Assembly: GCA_024138025.1 (NCBI GenBank)
Contig: JAMXBD010004261.1
Location: forward strand, 1-64,000
DNA length: 64,000 bases
Reading direction: 5' to 3'
Source: Combretum micranthum
Lineage: Eukaryota > Streptophyta > Magnoliopsida > Myrtales > Combretaceae
The notes below the pieces were generated by a model, which was given only the letters and a program-made list of their open reading frames with translations, was not told the origin of the DNA and did not search any database. Made by a program: the position numbers and the translations under genes. This document shows positions 1 through 10,996 of the stretch, in pieces (position 1 is the first letter of the stretch; every line of letters starts with the position of its first letter).

Positions 1-549
1 AAAATCATGTATAACAATAATATGACCCTTTTATTACTTGCACAATGTTAGATGTTTACACGACCTAAAACAACATTCCTCCTCATTTCCCCTTCGAGAA
101 TCTCTAAGGAAAATCACACACAACAAACTCAAATCTCTAACATATACTATGAATAAATACAATTTACTTACATTAATTAGGTTCATAGTGTTTCGGAGTT
201 ACAATAATGACTAGATTGCTCTTTTGTAATATTTGGATCTTATATTTATAGTGCATAAGTGATTAGACACGAATGGCATCTTTTCTATGTCTCCGTTGGC
301 CTTCATCCCTCTTTAAATGGTGGTTAATTCAATTTCTGACGTAGAAACAGGGCTTATCAGTACCTCTATCATAGCCATTGCTCGGGTTATGATAACACAA
401 ATTCCAATCATACAAGGAGGATCATAGCTGGCACAAGGCTAGTGATCCTTGTGGTAACAATTTATTCATATACATCACAACTGTAATACACTAAATGAAG
501 ATTGTTCCCTGATGATCAGACCCGCTATACAAGACATGATCCTTGTGGC
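1..549. other. Repeat-like flank left of the hAT element; no gene
   Basis: No coding frame or RNA gene is visible. The word GATCCTTGTGG occurs twice (about 450-460 and 539-549), and related GATCA words recur here and in the right flank after 5010. That suggests the hAT element landed inside an older repeat, perhaps an LTR. This is inference from word repetition only. Confidence 0.3.
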
Positions 550-1512
550 TAGGGATGCAACCAAGCCGAGTTTGGGACGGATCATTTCAAACCCGAACTT
601 GACTCGATTCTAAATGGGATGTCCTAGAACCTGAGAAAAACCCGATCGGATTTTTCTTATTTTTCCCAAAACATGACCCTACAGGGTTTAAGGAACTCAT
701 AACCCGACCTAACCCTACCTGATAATGAAAGTTTTTCAATTTTTCTCTTAAAAAAAAGCAAAAGAATAAATTTTATTTTATCATATATTAATCTTGCATA
801 TAATATCATATATAATATATGACATATTAACCTTGTATGTGTTCCTCAAAGAAGACTATAACTCTATATCTTCATCTTGCAAGGTAGCAAAGATTGCTAA
901 CATCTTGAATCTTGATTCTCCAAAACCATACCAACTATGGTCCATTTACAATGACCATAGAACACTTTCCTATGAAACATATTTATTTAACATATAATGC
1001 ATCAATAAATTAAAAGCTGAAAGTCTTATGAGGTTAAAAGTCTTGCATAAAACATATTCAAACAAACAGATTTAAAGTTTTCATATAATGCTTCCACAAG
1101 CAAAAAGAAAGAACAAAAAACAAAGATCTTGAGTAGTCACAAAATATCCCCACATAAAAACAGTCAAACACAAATTCCATTGCTATCCTCCTTCTCAATA
1201 GATATAACTTTAGTCTCAATCTTCAAAGATGTCACCAAATAGCCAACAACATCAAGCCAAAATCCACCTAGTTATGTAGTAACAAAAATAAAAATGTATT
1301 ACATAGGAATCAAGTAATAGAAGGGAGAAAAAAATCAAAAACTTTATAAAAGCTCTATATTTGATTACTTGTTCTTAATCCTCAATATGGAAATTTTTCA
1401 TCTCATCCTCTATCTTACTTATGTCAAAACCTACAAAAATAGAAGAAAGATCACATAATAGTTAAACACAATGGGAGATATAAGAAATAAAAATATTTTT
1501 CATGAATAAACT

Positions 1513-3565
1513 TTAAATAATCAAATTCTTACCTAATTTCCCATTTGATATCCAACTTTGGGTACACATTAATGTCTCTATTGTGTTTGGATGGAGTTGG
1601 CTTCTATGTGAGCTAATTACACGTCTACTTGTACTAAATGTAGACTCAGAAGCAGCTGTAGACACAGGAATTGCTAACATATCCTTGGTTAGTGCTTGCA
1701 ATGTGGGGTACTTGATTCTATTCAATTTCCACCATGAAAGAATTTCAAAATCATTACTCTAAGGCAACACAGCCTCATCCAAGTAGTGGTCCAACTCTGA
1801 TTTTACATTTACTTGGTCATCAGTAGTGATAGCAGTCAAGTATTGTACCAATTTCGATTTTGCATTTGCTTGGCCATCACCACTTGTTCAAGGTAATGTA
1901 ACAGAACCACCCATACCCTTATTACGTCGACACTTAGTCTTTGTCTGATACTCTTGAATTAACTCTTAACAAATTTTCCTAATATTTTCTATCTCCACAA
2001 CGCTCTCCCACCATAAATAGTTGGAAACACAAAATCAACAGCTTTCATCTTAAAGCATGGATCTATAACGGTGTAAACAGCCATGATAGTATGCACATCA
2101 CCCCAAATTTCTCAAACATCTTATCAGCCATTGTACTTATTGTAATATCAATAGAGCCCTTCCAATTAATTATGATTTTCCTAATCTTAAACACCTTTTC
2201 AAAGAAATAATTCGTAGTTGGATATTAAGAACCAGAAAAAAGCTTAGTCATTTCATAAAAAATTTCCAACCTTTTACAAATCTCTTCTGCTAAATCCCAA
2301 TCATCATCCATTGGAAGATACTTATATTGTTTATACATAAGCTGAGCTCTATAAAAAACTTTATTATATGAGATGCAATAACAAGCATATCATATGTAGA
2401 ATTCCATCATGTTTTACAATCTAAGCAAAGCATTCTACTATATGACACATCTATTTGCCTACATGCCTCTACAAATTTCTCTACTCGTGATGGTGTTGCA
2501 AACCAAAAGGTGACAATATCACAGATCCTCTCTATTGCTTTTTCTATAACATTGACACCTTCTCTCACAATCAAATTCAAAATATGAGCACAACAATGCA
2601 TATGGAATATCTTTCCACGAAGAATGAGCTCATTCTTTCGTAGCTTCAAAGTTAAAGATTTGATCATTGCATCATTTGTTGAACAATTATCTACATTGAT
2701 TGTAGATATTCTTCTATCCAAGCCCCATTTCATCAAAGAATTGAACAATTGATCAGCAAGGGCTTCGCTTGTATGTGGAGCTGGAAAATACAAAAAGCTG
2801 GAAAAAAATGTACATACAATTAGAAAACAATTTTACTTTCATAAATGAAACTAAAAGACATGGCCTCAAATAAACTCACTCCAATAATCAACTTTGGAGC
2901 TTCTAATTGCTATCAATGAAATGTATTGTAACTGTAATATATCCTTTCTTTTAGTTCGATGTCCACATGTTTATTGTTACAGCTACCCGAGAATTAAGTC
3001 ATTCAATAGAACTCTCAGATTTTCCTTCTCTATCCTAAAGATACCCATAATCTCTTTCCTCATTGTGGTATGATTGATATTCTGAAAAAGAGGCTAGATG
3101 GTGTTTAGAAAATCCTAAAATACTCATGCTCTATTATTGAAATAGGATATTCATGAGCAAGAATTTCCAACTCTAAATCCACTTTCACTCTCACTACTCT
3201 TCCTATCAATTGATAAAATACATTGCCTTAGGTATGTATGCTTTTTCCTCTACAACACCTCCCTAAATGATTGTGCAAACGTTTGGTTCCATTTGTACTA
3301 GTAGCTTTTAATTGTTTTTTGCAATGTGTGCACTTAGCAAAAACTTCTCCATTGACAGTTTTTTTTCACCATCTCATTCCACACAATACAAATGCACTTA
3401 TGCTTATTAACATTGCTAGTTTCTACTTCAGTACTTGCTACATGAGATCCTGATGTATTTGTTGGGATTTTGGATGTCACTCTTTTCGGTTTCAGTTACA
3501 GATGGAATTTCCTCACAACCATTATCATTGTCTTCCATGTCAATAGGAATTTTAGTAACATCCAT
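1513..3565 (-). pseudogene. hAT transposase pseudogene (BED-finger, RNase H-like, dimerisation domain)
   Basis: Read on the minus strand, an ATG near 3565-3563 opens an acidic N-terminus. A BED finger follows at about 3400-3260 (CTHC pair, then GTKRLHNHLGRC). A HEYP motif lies near 3150, then a TINMWTS block near 2970, a DNCSTND block and MHCCAHILNLIV (2793-2407), and finally the hAT dimerisation domain with TAASESTFSTSRRVIS (1725-1513). In the family the block near 2970 reads T-x-D-x-W and the Asp is catalytic; here the codon at 2971-2969 encodes Asn. In-frame stops lie at 2953-2951 (TAA), 2905-2903 (TAG) and 1761-1759 (TAG). The BED region also has a frameshift. The order and spacing fit a full-length transposase of roughly 650-700 residues. 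It is not functional as read. Confidence 0.85.
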
Positions 3566-3880
3566 ATTCCCTACGATACACATAAAGTAACAATTTCAAC
3601 TTAGCTACACTCAATCATAAGTTTAACTTCTAGAACAGCTGGTCAAATAGCTATAGAAACAAAAAAAAAAATCTCCTAACAACAAATTTATAGAAACAAA
3701 CATACATTCGTACACATACACACCATATTTGTAACTTGTAAGCTTCAAAACAGAAAAACAAAAAAAAAAAGCAAGTGAGACTACAACCTATAAATGGTTC
3801 TCCATGTATAACAATAAAGGACTCAAAATTCAACACGTAAACTAAGTAATAAAAGTCTACATCTAAACAACTAAAAGTCT

Positions 3881-4345
3881 AGATCTTAGTACCCACAAAA
3901 AATGATAATTATTTTTTTAAAATTTTAGCAACACTAATAACGAACATATGACAACAATAATCAACTAGAAGTTTAGATCTAAACAAATTCAAAATAGAAA
4001 TGGACATAAATTTAAAAAAAAAAACCACAATACCTAAACTAGAGCAGTAGAGAGCAATGCGACAGAGCGAAGTGAGTGGGTTAGAGTGAGAGGATGGGCT
4101 TGATAATGAGTGCAAGTAGGAGCGGCAGAGATCTAAGTACCCATCAAAAAATGATAAATTTTATTAATTTAGGCAACCTCAATAACAAACATATGATAAT
4201 AATAATCAACTAGAAGTCTAGATCTAAACAAATTCCAATAACATAGGGATGAGAAGAAATTAGGAAAAAAAAGACAATGCCTAAACTGGAGCGATCCGAG
4301 CAGTAGAGAACGATGCGATAGAGCAAAGTGAGAAAAAGAGAGTGA
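3881..4345. repeat. 248-bp direct duplication in the hAT 5' leader
   Basis: A unit starting AGATCTTAGTACCCA at 3881 recurs, diverged, from AGATCTAAGTACCCA at 4129. Both copies keep the same order: an ATAATCAACTAGAAG block, then TAGATCTAAACAAATTC, then a GAG-rich tail (AGAGCGAAGTGAG / AGAGCAAAGTGAG). The duplication lies upstream of the transposase start on the minus strand, in the presumed leader or first intron. The stretch to about 4790 continues as GAGA-rich, purine-biased sequence with no convincing coding. Confidence 0.75.
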
Positions 4346-5010
4346 GAGGACGAGGCGAGCAGGAGTAGTAGAGAGCGGGGCGACAAAGCGCAAGACAGAG
4401 AGAACGAATGAGAGACAGAGAGAGTGATCGAGCAAGAGATAGAGACGCGAGAGATCTAAGAGGCAGAGATGCTAGATAGCTGATATAGAGCAAGGCAGAG
4501 AGGGGCAGAGAGTTGAGAGTGAGAGCGAATGATGGAGAGAGAGAGCTAAGACCAAGCAAGCGATGGAGCAAGAGAGCTGAGAGCGTGAATATTGAGGCCG
4601 AGGCTCTAAGAGCAAGTGACAGATGGAGAGAAAACAGAAAGTTGAGGCTGAAGAGTGAGGAGACAGGAGAAGGATAGAAGATGAAGACTTTGAGTGAATA
4701 GTGAAGTGAGATTGTGAGAATTGAGAGTGATTGGGTGGTAGCTGCGCAAATATGAAAATAGAAGAAGGGAAAGTTGAAATTGGCTAGGGTTTGTTTTAGT
4801 CAATTTACTTGTTTTTAAATTTTTTATATTTTACTTTAGATTTTATATTGGGTCAAGTTTTCCTAACGGGTTACACATAAAACTCGAAACCTGACCCGAA
4901 AACTTAATGGTTTTTTTTTTCATCCCAAAACCTACCTCGACACCTTATAGGGTTTTTAGCAGGTTAGGCAGGTCAGGTACCCTATAACTACCCGCCCGAT
5001 TGCATCCCTA

Positions 5011-6376
5011 CTTCCGACGTTGAATTCTCCTATCTAATCATACATGCAATATTGTGTTGTGTAGTGTGATCCATATTAGATCACGTTCGGGATGTGGCCT
5101 GTGATCTCCTCTAGCTTCCCTTACACCTTCTTCATATTATGACTAGCATCATAACTAAAATGGAGTTAGTGTGGATCACCACATTTATGGTGGTCGGCGT
5201 GGTGACCATGATATTCACTATACTCAATATTACTTCCCTTTCACAGCGGTGATACTCTTCAATTATTCACCCAAATGGATCACCAATGTAGGCATGGGCA
5301 TGATAGGGCCTTGATCTACTATTTTTCGAACTAAGTCTGATCTATCTTGATCCAAATGTTGAAAATTCATCCTTAGTCACTTGAAATAAATATGTTTATA
5401 AATTAAGTGCCAACTCTCTTGAATCAAGCATCAATAAGAGCATAACTGAACAAAATTAACCCTGAATTAATAGAGTAAATAACCCTTATCAAAGCAGTAC
5501 AATGCAAGTTAGCATAAGATAATCTTGGATTATGCCCTTAGTAACTATTGTGATTTAAAAGGTTTCAACAAAGTTGTTCCTTAGACAAACCGACAATGCT
5601 TGAATTCTTCCCACAATTACATTAGTACTTCACTAATATGAAAATGGATGAAAAGTAGAATGACTTTCTAAAAAAAAACATGGACTATTTTGCTTGAGAT
5701 CACCATAAATTTTTTATTTTTATTGAAGCCTAATGGTGCATAATTGATGATTAAATTTTCAAAAACTAAAAGAAGAAGGTAGGGAGAGCAACTTTTGAAG
5801 GGATGTTGTTATAAAAAGGCAGTTTGTTCATGAATCAAATTTCTATAACAAATCCAGTGATTAAATATGCATATTCTAATTATCGGATGCTTAAGTTGGA
5901 AATTTCATATCTTGATTAAAAAACTTTTAATTTTTTTCCTTTTTAGAATAATGAAACACGAGGATACAATGTTATAAATGATTAAGCAATAAAGAAACAA
6001 GCTAAAAAGATGCAAGGACTATTATAAAATATCCAACTTAAACATATTGGTTGCCAAATTCGCGACTCTATAAAGAATCACTAAAGGGTCAGTAGAATCA
6101 GAATGTAGAATTGAAATGTATAAACGTAAGTTTCTACAACCTATGTGAAGTAGCTTCAAAATACTAGAGAGTTGCTTAGATTAGGGTTTGTATGTTTCAT
6201 CATATTCTGGTCATTTTAATATTATATTTTTATCGTTATTTGTCAACAAACAGATACCGATAAAAAACTGACAATTTTACTCATAAATTGACTAAACAGA
6301 TATAATACAGATAAGTTACAGATGCAAATCAAATACAAATACGATACAAAAAAAATTCAATAATCGAAAGAGACAT
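5011..6376. other. Intergenic, no recognised feature
   Basis: The first 300 bp resemble the left flank of the hAT element, with recurrent GATCAC/GTGATC words. The rest is AT-rich with no open frame, RNA gene or clear repeat boundary that I can support. Confidence 0.4.
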
Positions 6377-6379
6377 TTA

Positions 6380-6679
6380 TTGCTCATTCACTTCGTTATA
6401 ATTGCAATTCCATTACAGCTCTATTCCTTATGAATAGCTATTACAACGTTTAGTTTATTGAATAGCGATTCCATAATGAATTCCTATTACACAAAACATT
6501 GAATGGCCATTTTTTATTCAAATCTATGAATATCAATTCAATGCTGGAATTTTCTTTTTTCAAAATATCACCATTTAAATAAAAAATTAATAAAGAAAAA
6601 TCCTATTACAGCTCTATTTCATTCCTTCGTAATAGGAATTTCATTACAACCTTATTCATTCAGCGAAGTGAACGAGCCA
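6380..6679 (+). mobile_element. 300-bp MITE, PIF/Harbinger (Tourist)-like
   Basis: The termini are TTGCTCATTCACTTCG and, inverted, TGGCTCGTTCACTTCG (14 of 16 identical). They are flanked on both sides by TTA (6377-6379 and 6680-6682), the 3-bp T-W-A duplication typical of Harbinger-type MITEs. The inner sequence alternates CCATTACAGC and CCTATTAC words and has no coding capacity. A second, more diverged copy in opposite orientation lies at 6764. Confidence 0.78.
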
Positions 6680-6763
6680 TTAGTCATTAAAAACTTAAAA
6701 TAGATAATAGAAACATGAAAAAATCAACGTACATTTTAATCATATTTCACCATAAGACTCACA

Positions 6764-7067
6764 TGGTCCGTTTATTTCGCTAAATGAATTAGGCCATAAT
6801 AGAATTCCTATTACTGAGGAATAGAATAAAACTGTAATATGATTTTCCTTTATTGATTTTTATTTAAATTGGGGTATTTTAGAAAAAAAGATAATTCTAG
6901 CATTAAATTATCATTCATAGGTTTAAAAAAGAAATGATTATTTTATATTTGTTATAATAGAGGTTCCTTATGAAATTAATATTAGGGTCAAGTGAATATT
7001 GTAATAGTTATTCATAAAAAATGAGGCTGTAATAGAATTACAATTATAAGAAAAGGAATGAGTGGAT
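6764..7067 (-). mobile_element. Diverged second copy of the 6380 MITE, inverted
   Basis: Its left end TGGTCCGTTTATTTCGCT corresponds to the inverted right end of the 6380 element (TGGCTCGTTCACTTCGCT). Its right part, read on the minus strand, follows the left part of that element through TTATAATTG, AATTCTATTACAGC and TATGAATAACTATTAC. The outer ends are degraded and the target duplication cannot be read with certainty, so the boundaries are accurate to about 5 bp. Confidence 0.65.
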
Positions 7068-7265
7068 GGAGTCAATACTAAATAGTCATATCAAAGTAGA
7101 CATAATCATCCACAAGTCCTTATGCTAAAAAATATCTATGTTACTTTATCAAAAACTACTTGCCATTACTAGTTTATATTAAACTTAGTTGGAAAATGCT
7201 CACCACCCCTCTAAAGAGGTGATGTATGGGAGTCAATGAAATTCATTCATTTATTTTTTCATTAT

Positions 7266-7320
7266 AAACAGTTCTGTGCTATCCTTTCTTTGGCCGAAAA
7301 AAAAAAAAACAGTTCTGTGC
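7266..7320 (+). repeat. Minimal A-tailed retroinsertion flanked by a 14-bp direct repeat
   Basis: AAACAGTTCTGTGC occurs at 7266-7279 and again at 7307-7320. Between them is only TATCCTTTCTTTGGCCG followed by an A-run. This is the signature of target-primed reverse transcription: a target duplication around a severely 5'-truncated, polyadenylated LINE or SINE end. The source element cannot be identified from 17 bases. Confidence 0.6.
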
Positions 7321-7855
7321 AATTTCAAATGTTAGAAGTTAAACAAACCAGGCCATATCTTGAAATAGCTTTCATTACCGCTATTTAATGCCATATTATA
7401 CTACTAAAATGGTCAAAAAAGTGTGTGTATCTATTTTTGAGACAGCAGTTGTTTTAAAATGAAACATATATTTGTCTTATGTATCATATTGTCTTTTCTT
7501 TTTTATTATCATCTTTTTAGTTATGTCATGTTTTATCATTACGCTGTACACATTAAATGGATAGAGAACTCTACTTATAGCATCTAAAAATTTATAATTG
7601 GATTTTATTTTCTTACTTTTTAGAATCAATTGAATTCTGTACCCTTTAAATCTATCCCACAAAACCGTAGGATAGACTACCAATATAATGTAAAGATCAA
7701 TTAAAAACAAAAAGGGTAAATTAAACCAACTTCAATTGAAAACTTCCTAAATCAAATTTTGTAATCGCAAAGTTACGTCCTCAGACATATATAAGGGACC
7801 CACAATTATTGAATTTGTCAGGAGGTTTATTATCAAGAGGCGCAGGTACAATTGC

Positions 7856-7886
<31 letters not shown>

Positions 7887-8172
7887 TTAATTAGTCGGAA
7901 TCCATATCTTGAAGTGTACAGATTTGAAATGTTTTCATGTCCAGATTTGAAATGTTTTCATTGATGGCTGGAAACGTGGTAGTATACGATTCCACAGATC
8001 AAAATCGCGATTCCATCTTGGTTTTGATAAAGAAACGATTTTACATGCAAGTTGACTAGCAAACCTTATTTTAAAACGTAAAATTGTACGATTCTACATA
8101 TTAATTCGCAATTTTGATAAACACTGTATGAGATGTATTAAATATATTAAGAACCCAATCCATTAAAAGTAC
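7321..8172. other. Intergenic with A28 tract and short tandem repeat
   Basis: An uninterrupted A-run lies at 7856-7883. A 23-bp tandem duplication (unit AGATTTGAAATGTTTTCAT plus spacer) lies at about 7919-7961. No flanking target duplication could be matched to the A-run, so I do not call it a retroposon. There is no gene. Confidence 0.5.
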
Positions 8173-8200
8173 TTATATATATATATATATATATATATAT
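8173..8200. repeat. (TA)n microsatellite
   Basis: About 14 uninterrupted TA units. It has no coding relevance and is a likely length polymorphism. Confidence 0.9.
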
Positions 8201-9525
8201 TGAAAGCTGCATTTCAAACGTTAGTTTTAAATTCAAAAATCTTTTTCATTTTCTAATACTAATCTAAATAGCACATAGAGGTCATAATAAGAAATTAATA
8301 GGACGTCATAAATAGCAAGGCAGCAATAGAGAAGAGGGGTTATTAAGGAAAATTTGAAAAAAAAAGAGTTAAATATAATGGATATGTGCATGGCTAAGTA
8401 TTGGATTATCATAAACCTGATTGCAACTTTAGTACAATGAATTATGCACGCTTTATATAAAATTCCATAAAATCTTATATTGCATTAGAGTAGGATCATT
8501 TTGCATAATACTCATTTCAAACCCATACTAGTTGCACCTCTATAACCCCATCTTCACAACAAAAAACATATATGAAACGGTTAATCTTATATTTGGTACC
8601 TAAATTTATATAATTAGATAACTAAACTCAAAAGAGTCAATTTACTATATTTATAATATCTAGACTAATTCCATTTAGATAATTAATTGCATGGATGAAG
8701 CTCACTTGGTTAATTGAAAAATTGGAAAAGATTGAGATATCAAATTGGCACTTTTTACCTTTGAGTAATCAATGGTAAAAACGGATAGAGTCTACATATT
8801 AAACGTGTTTTTACATTCTAAAAAGGCATTTTGCATTAGGTTGTATTAATAGGCGATAGTTTTGTATTTAAAATGCCTAAAGCCTAAGACAGTTTATACT
8901 TACTATCTTATTTGTTATATTTTAGTTAGTTTGTTCTTAACTATTTAATATGAGACTTTTAGTATTTTCTATCTTTCAACAAGTTCAATGGGAAATACAT
9001 TAGAATAATGTTGCTCCATAGATTGAAGTATGATTATAAGGAGAAAAAAAGCTCCCTCTATGTACAAGTGACCTTTTCAAATAGGTATTCAAGCTTTATC
9101 CTAACTTACTCTTCTCTGCCTTATTCTAACTTCATCTGCAACCTCCTTAGAAATGCGATTTCTCTTGTCTCTATGATCGCGTTCACTCGCCTTCCTTCGA
9201 ACCGCTTTGACTTCTACATATTTTTATCTTTTACACTTTACGTTTTTTAGCAACTTAATTCATGGTTCCGGAGGGGACATAGGGTACCAATTTAAGCTTC
9301 TCATTTTGTCCAAATCTTCTTTTACTATTAAGATAAATTCAAAATCTGATTAGTTTCCTCCCCCCACCCCCCTTAATCTCTTCCTCTTTTCCTCCCGCTT
9401 TATAAATCTTTCTTTAGAGATTGTGCCATATTGAATCGAGGCAATAATGTATTATATATGTCATCAAGATTGAATGAGATTTGATGATTCAACAATGCGT
9501 TATTGCAAGTGATTTAATTCAATGA
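8201..9525. other. Intergenic; possible fragment of the TTTGGTAC foldback family
   Basis: At about 8585-8715 the words TATTTGGTACCTAAA, AGATAACTAAACT and AGATAATTAATTGCA match the vocabulary of the palindromic repeats called at 35634 and 62517, but only partially. No gene or other feature is visible. Open frames here are short and low-complexity. Confidence 0.35.
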
Positions 9526-9530
9526 TTTTC

Positions 9531-9898
9531 TAATGCAGAAGCATTAAAGTCGGCCTCCAATGTCAAAATGTTGAAACTGACATGGATTTAATTGTATTTA
9601 ATGTTAGTTAATATTTAAAACTGATAAGGATTTAAAACCAATGAGGATGTATTATTAGTCTTTATTTGCATTTATTATCTGTCTTTTAGGATTCCGTCTT
9701 TTGAATTTCCTTTGTAATGCTATAAATAATCATTTAGGTTTATTTTTGTAAAAGACTTTGAATATTATTGAAATTTGAAACTCTATTCTCAGAGAAATTC
9801 TCTAAATTGCAATTGTCTTGACAAATGTATGATTAAATTCACGTTTGAAATTGATCGTTGCTATCAGCTTCTATTTTAAACGCTTTCACTCTGCGTCA
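9531..9898 (+). repeat. 5' LTR of the gypsy element
   Basis: It is 368 bp long, starts TAATGCAGAAGCATTAAAG and ends CTGCGTCA. It aligns along its length with the 3' LTR, including the shared blocks GATGTATTATTAGTCTTTAT, GTAATGCTATAAATA (a likely TATA box at about 9718-9728) and TTCTCAGAGAAATTCTCT. The visible differences are mostly transitions plus a 3-bp deletion near GTAAAAGACTTTG, so the insertion is old. Confidence 0.92.
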
Positions 9899-9901
9899 AA
9901 T

Positions 9902-9913
9902 TGATATCAAAGC
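9902..9913 (+). other. Primer-binding site for initiator Met tRNA
   Basis: TGATATCAAAGC lies 3 bases after the 5' LTR. It differs from the standard plant site TGGTATCAGAGC at two positions, both G to A, as expected from deamination of methylated DNA. Its place directly after the LTR fixes the LTR end. Confidence 0.75.
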
Positions 9914-10172
9914 AAGGTGAGATCCAGCAAGATGTATTCTGGCAACGATGCAGACGACGGTCACATTCATGATGGTGTTCATGATGCGGAAGTCCAAGGG
10001 GCTGATCAATCAGTTCTAAAGGCAGTGGTGGATGCCATGGATCGGATATTATGGTAGGTAAAGCAGGTTGTCGAGACTTTGATTGAGCAGTTTGATGCCA
10101 TGGGAGTTGATGCTAATAGGGGTAGGATTGATGGTGGGAGACGGCTTAGGGCAAGAGAAGATTATGGTAATC

Positions 10173-10936
10173 TGTCGAGCTTGGATTTTTCATTTTTGCT
10201 TTAATTTCTTTTAATCCTATTCATATCAAACCCGAACCCATTTAATATTAACCCTTGGCTATGAATTAAAAGAAATTTAATTTTGAAAAACATTTTGGAG
10301 TCGCCGTTCGATCGAAATCGGGAAAAAGTATAAGTAAGGACCAATGGGTTGGTTGATCCTGACTTAGTTACTAGTCTGCGAAAAAATTTGATTTAAAACC
10401 AAACTTTATAAATAAGAAATTTTGAGTTCGGGGGCTATCCTATTAAAACCATATAGTTACCACTTAAAAATTCATAATTTAAAATTTATTTTTTTAATGC
10501 TCAAAAAATAAAACAACAAATAAATTAAATTTTATGAAATTCCATATTTACAATTTTATTTACAAATTAATGAAGAAATCATCTATATTTACAAATAAAT
10601 TAATAATTTGAAATTTACTGGAACAAAAATAAATTTTTTTAGATTTTAAGTCACCTCGAAAATACCTACGTACCTACTAATCACGATCAGATGAAACGTA
10701 GTTTTTTTTATAAAAATTTAATTTGTTGATTTATTTTAGATTTTGGAATTCTTTTCATTTTAAGTTTCTTAATTTTTGAAATTTTTAGAAAATCCAAAAT
10801 TTTTCAATATGAGCCTATAAGCTATCAAATATATTTGTATTAAAAAAAAACTTCTAAGTGACAAAGCCTTTTCCATGCGTATTTCTTTTTTTTTTTTTAT
10901 CATTTTTTCCTTTTTTTTTAGAAAAAAGACTTATAC

Positions 10937-10996
<60 letters not shown>

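Larger units (their letters stand above)
550..5010 (-). mobile_element. hAT-superfamily DNA transposon, 4.46 kb, decayed
   Basis: The ends are inverted copies of TAGGGATGCAA (550-560 and 5000-5010), matching the Ac/hAT style of terminus (Ac has CAGGGATGAAA/TAGGGATGAAA). Inside lies a minus-strand relic of a hAT transposase with a BED zinc finger, catalytic region and C-terminal dimerisation domain. Subterminal zones are packed with AACCCGAC/GGGTC words, likely transposase-binding repeats. The 8-bp flanks are CTTGTGGC and CTTCCGAC, only 5 of 8 identical, so the target duplication has decayed or one end is imprecise. The first ~200 bp read inward from the 5010 end match the left end of the 862-bp element at 28303. 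Transposition function is lost because the transposase is broken. Confidence 0.88.

Noticed and set aside
3271..3453. A plus-strand frame of 60 codons
   Set aside because: It is the antisense shadow of the BED finger of the hAT transposase.
7856..7883. A28 run as the tail of a retroposed gene
   Set aside because: No coding or SINE-like body precedes it and no matching target duplication flanks it.
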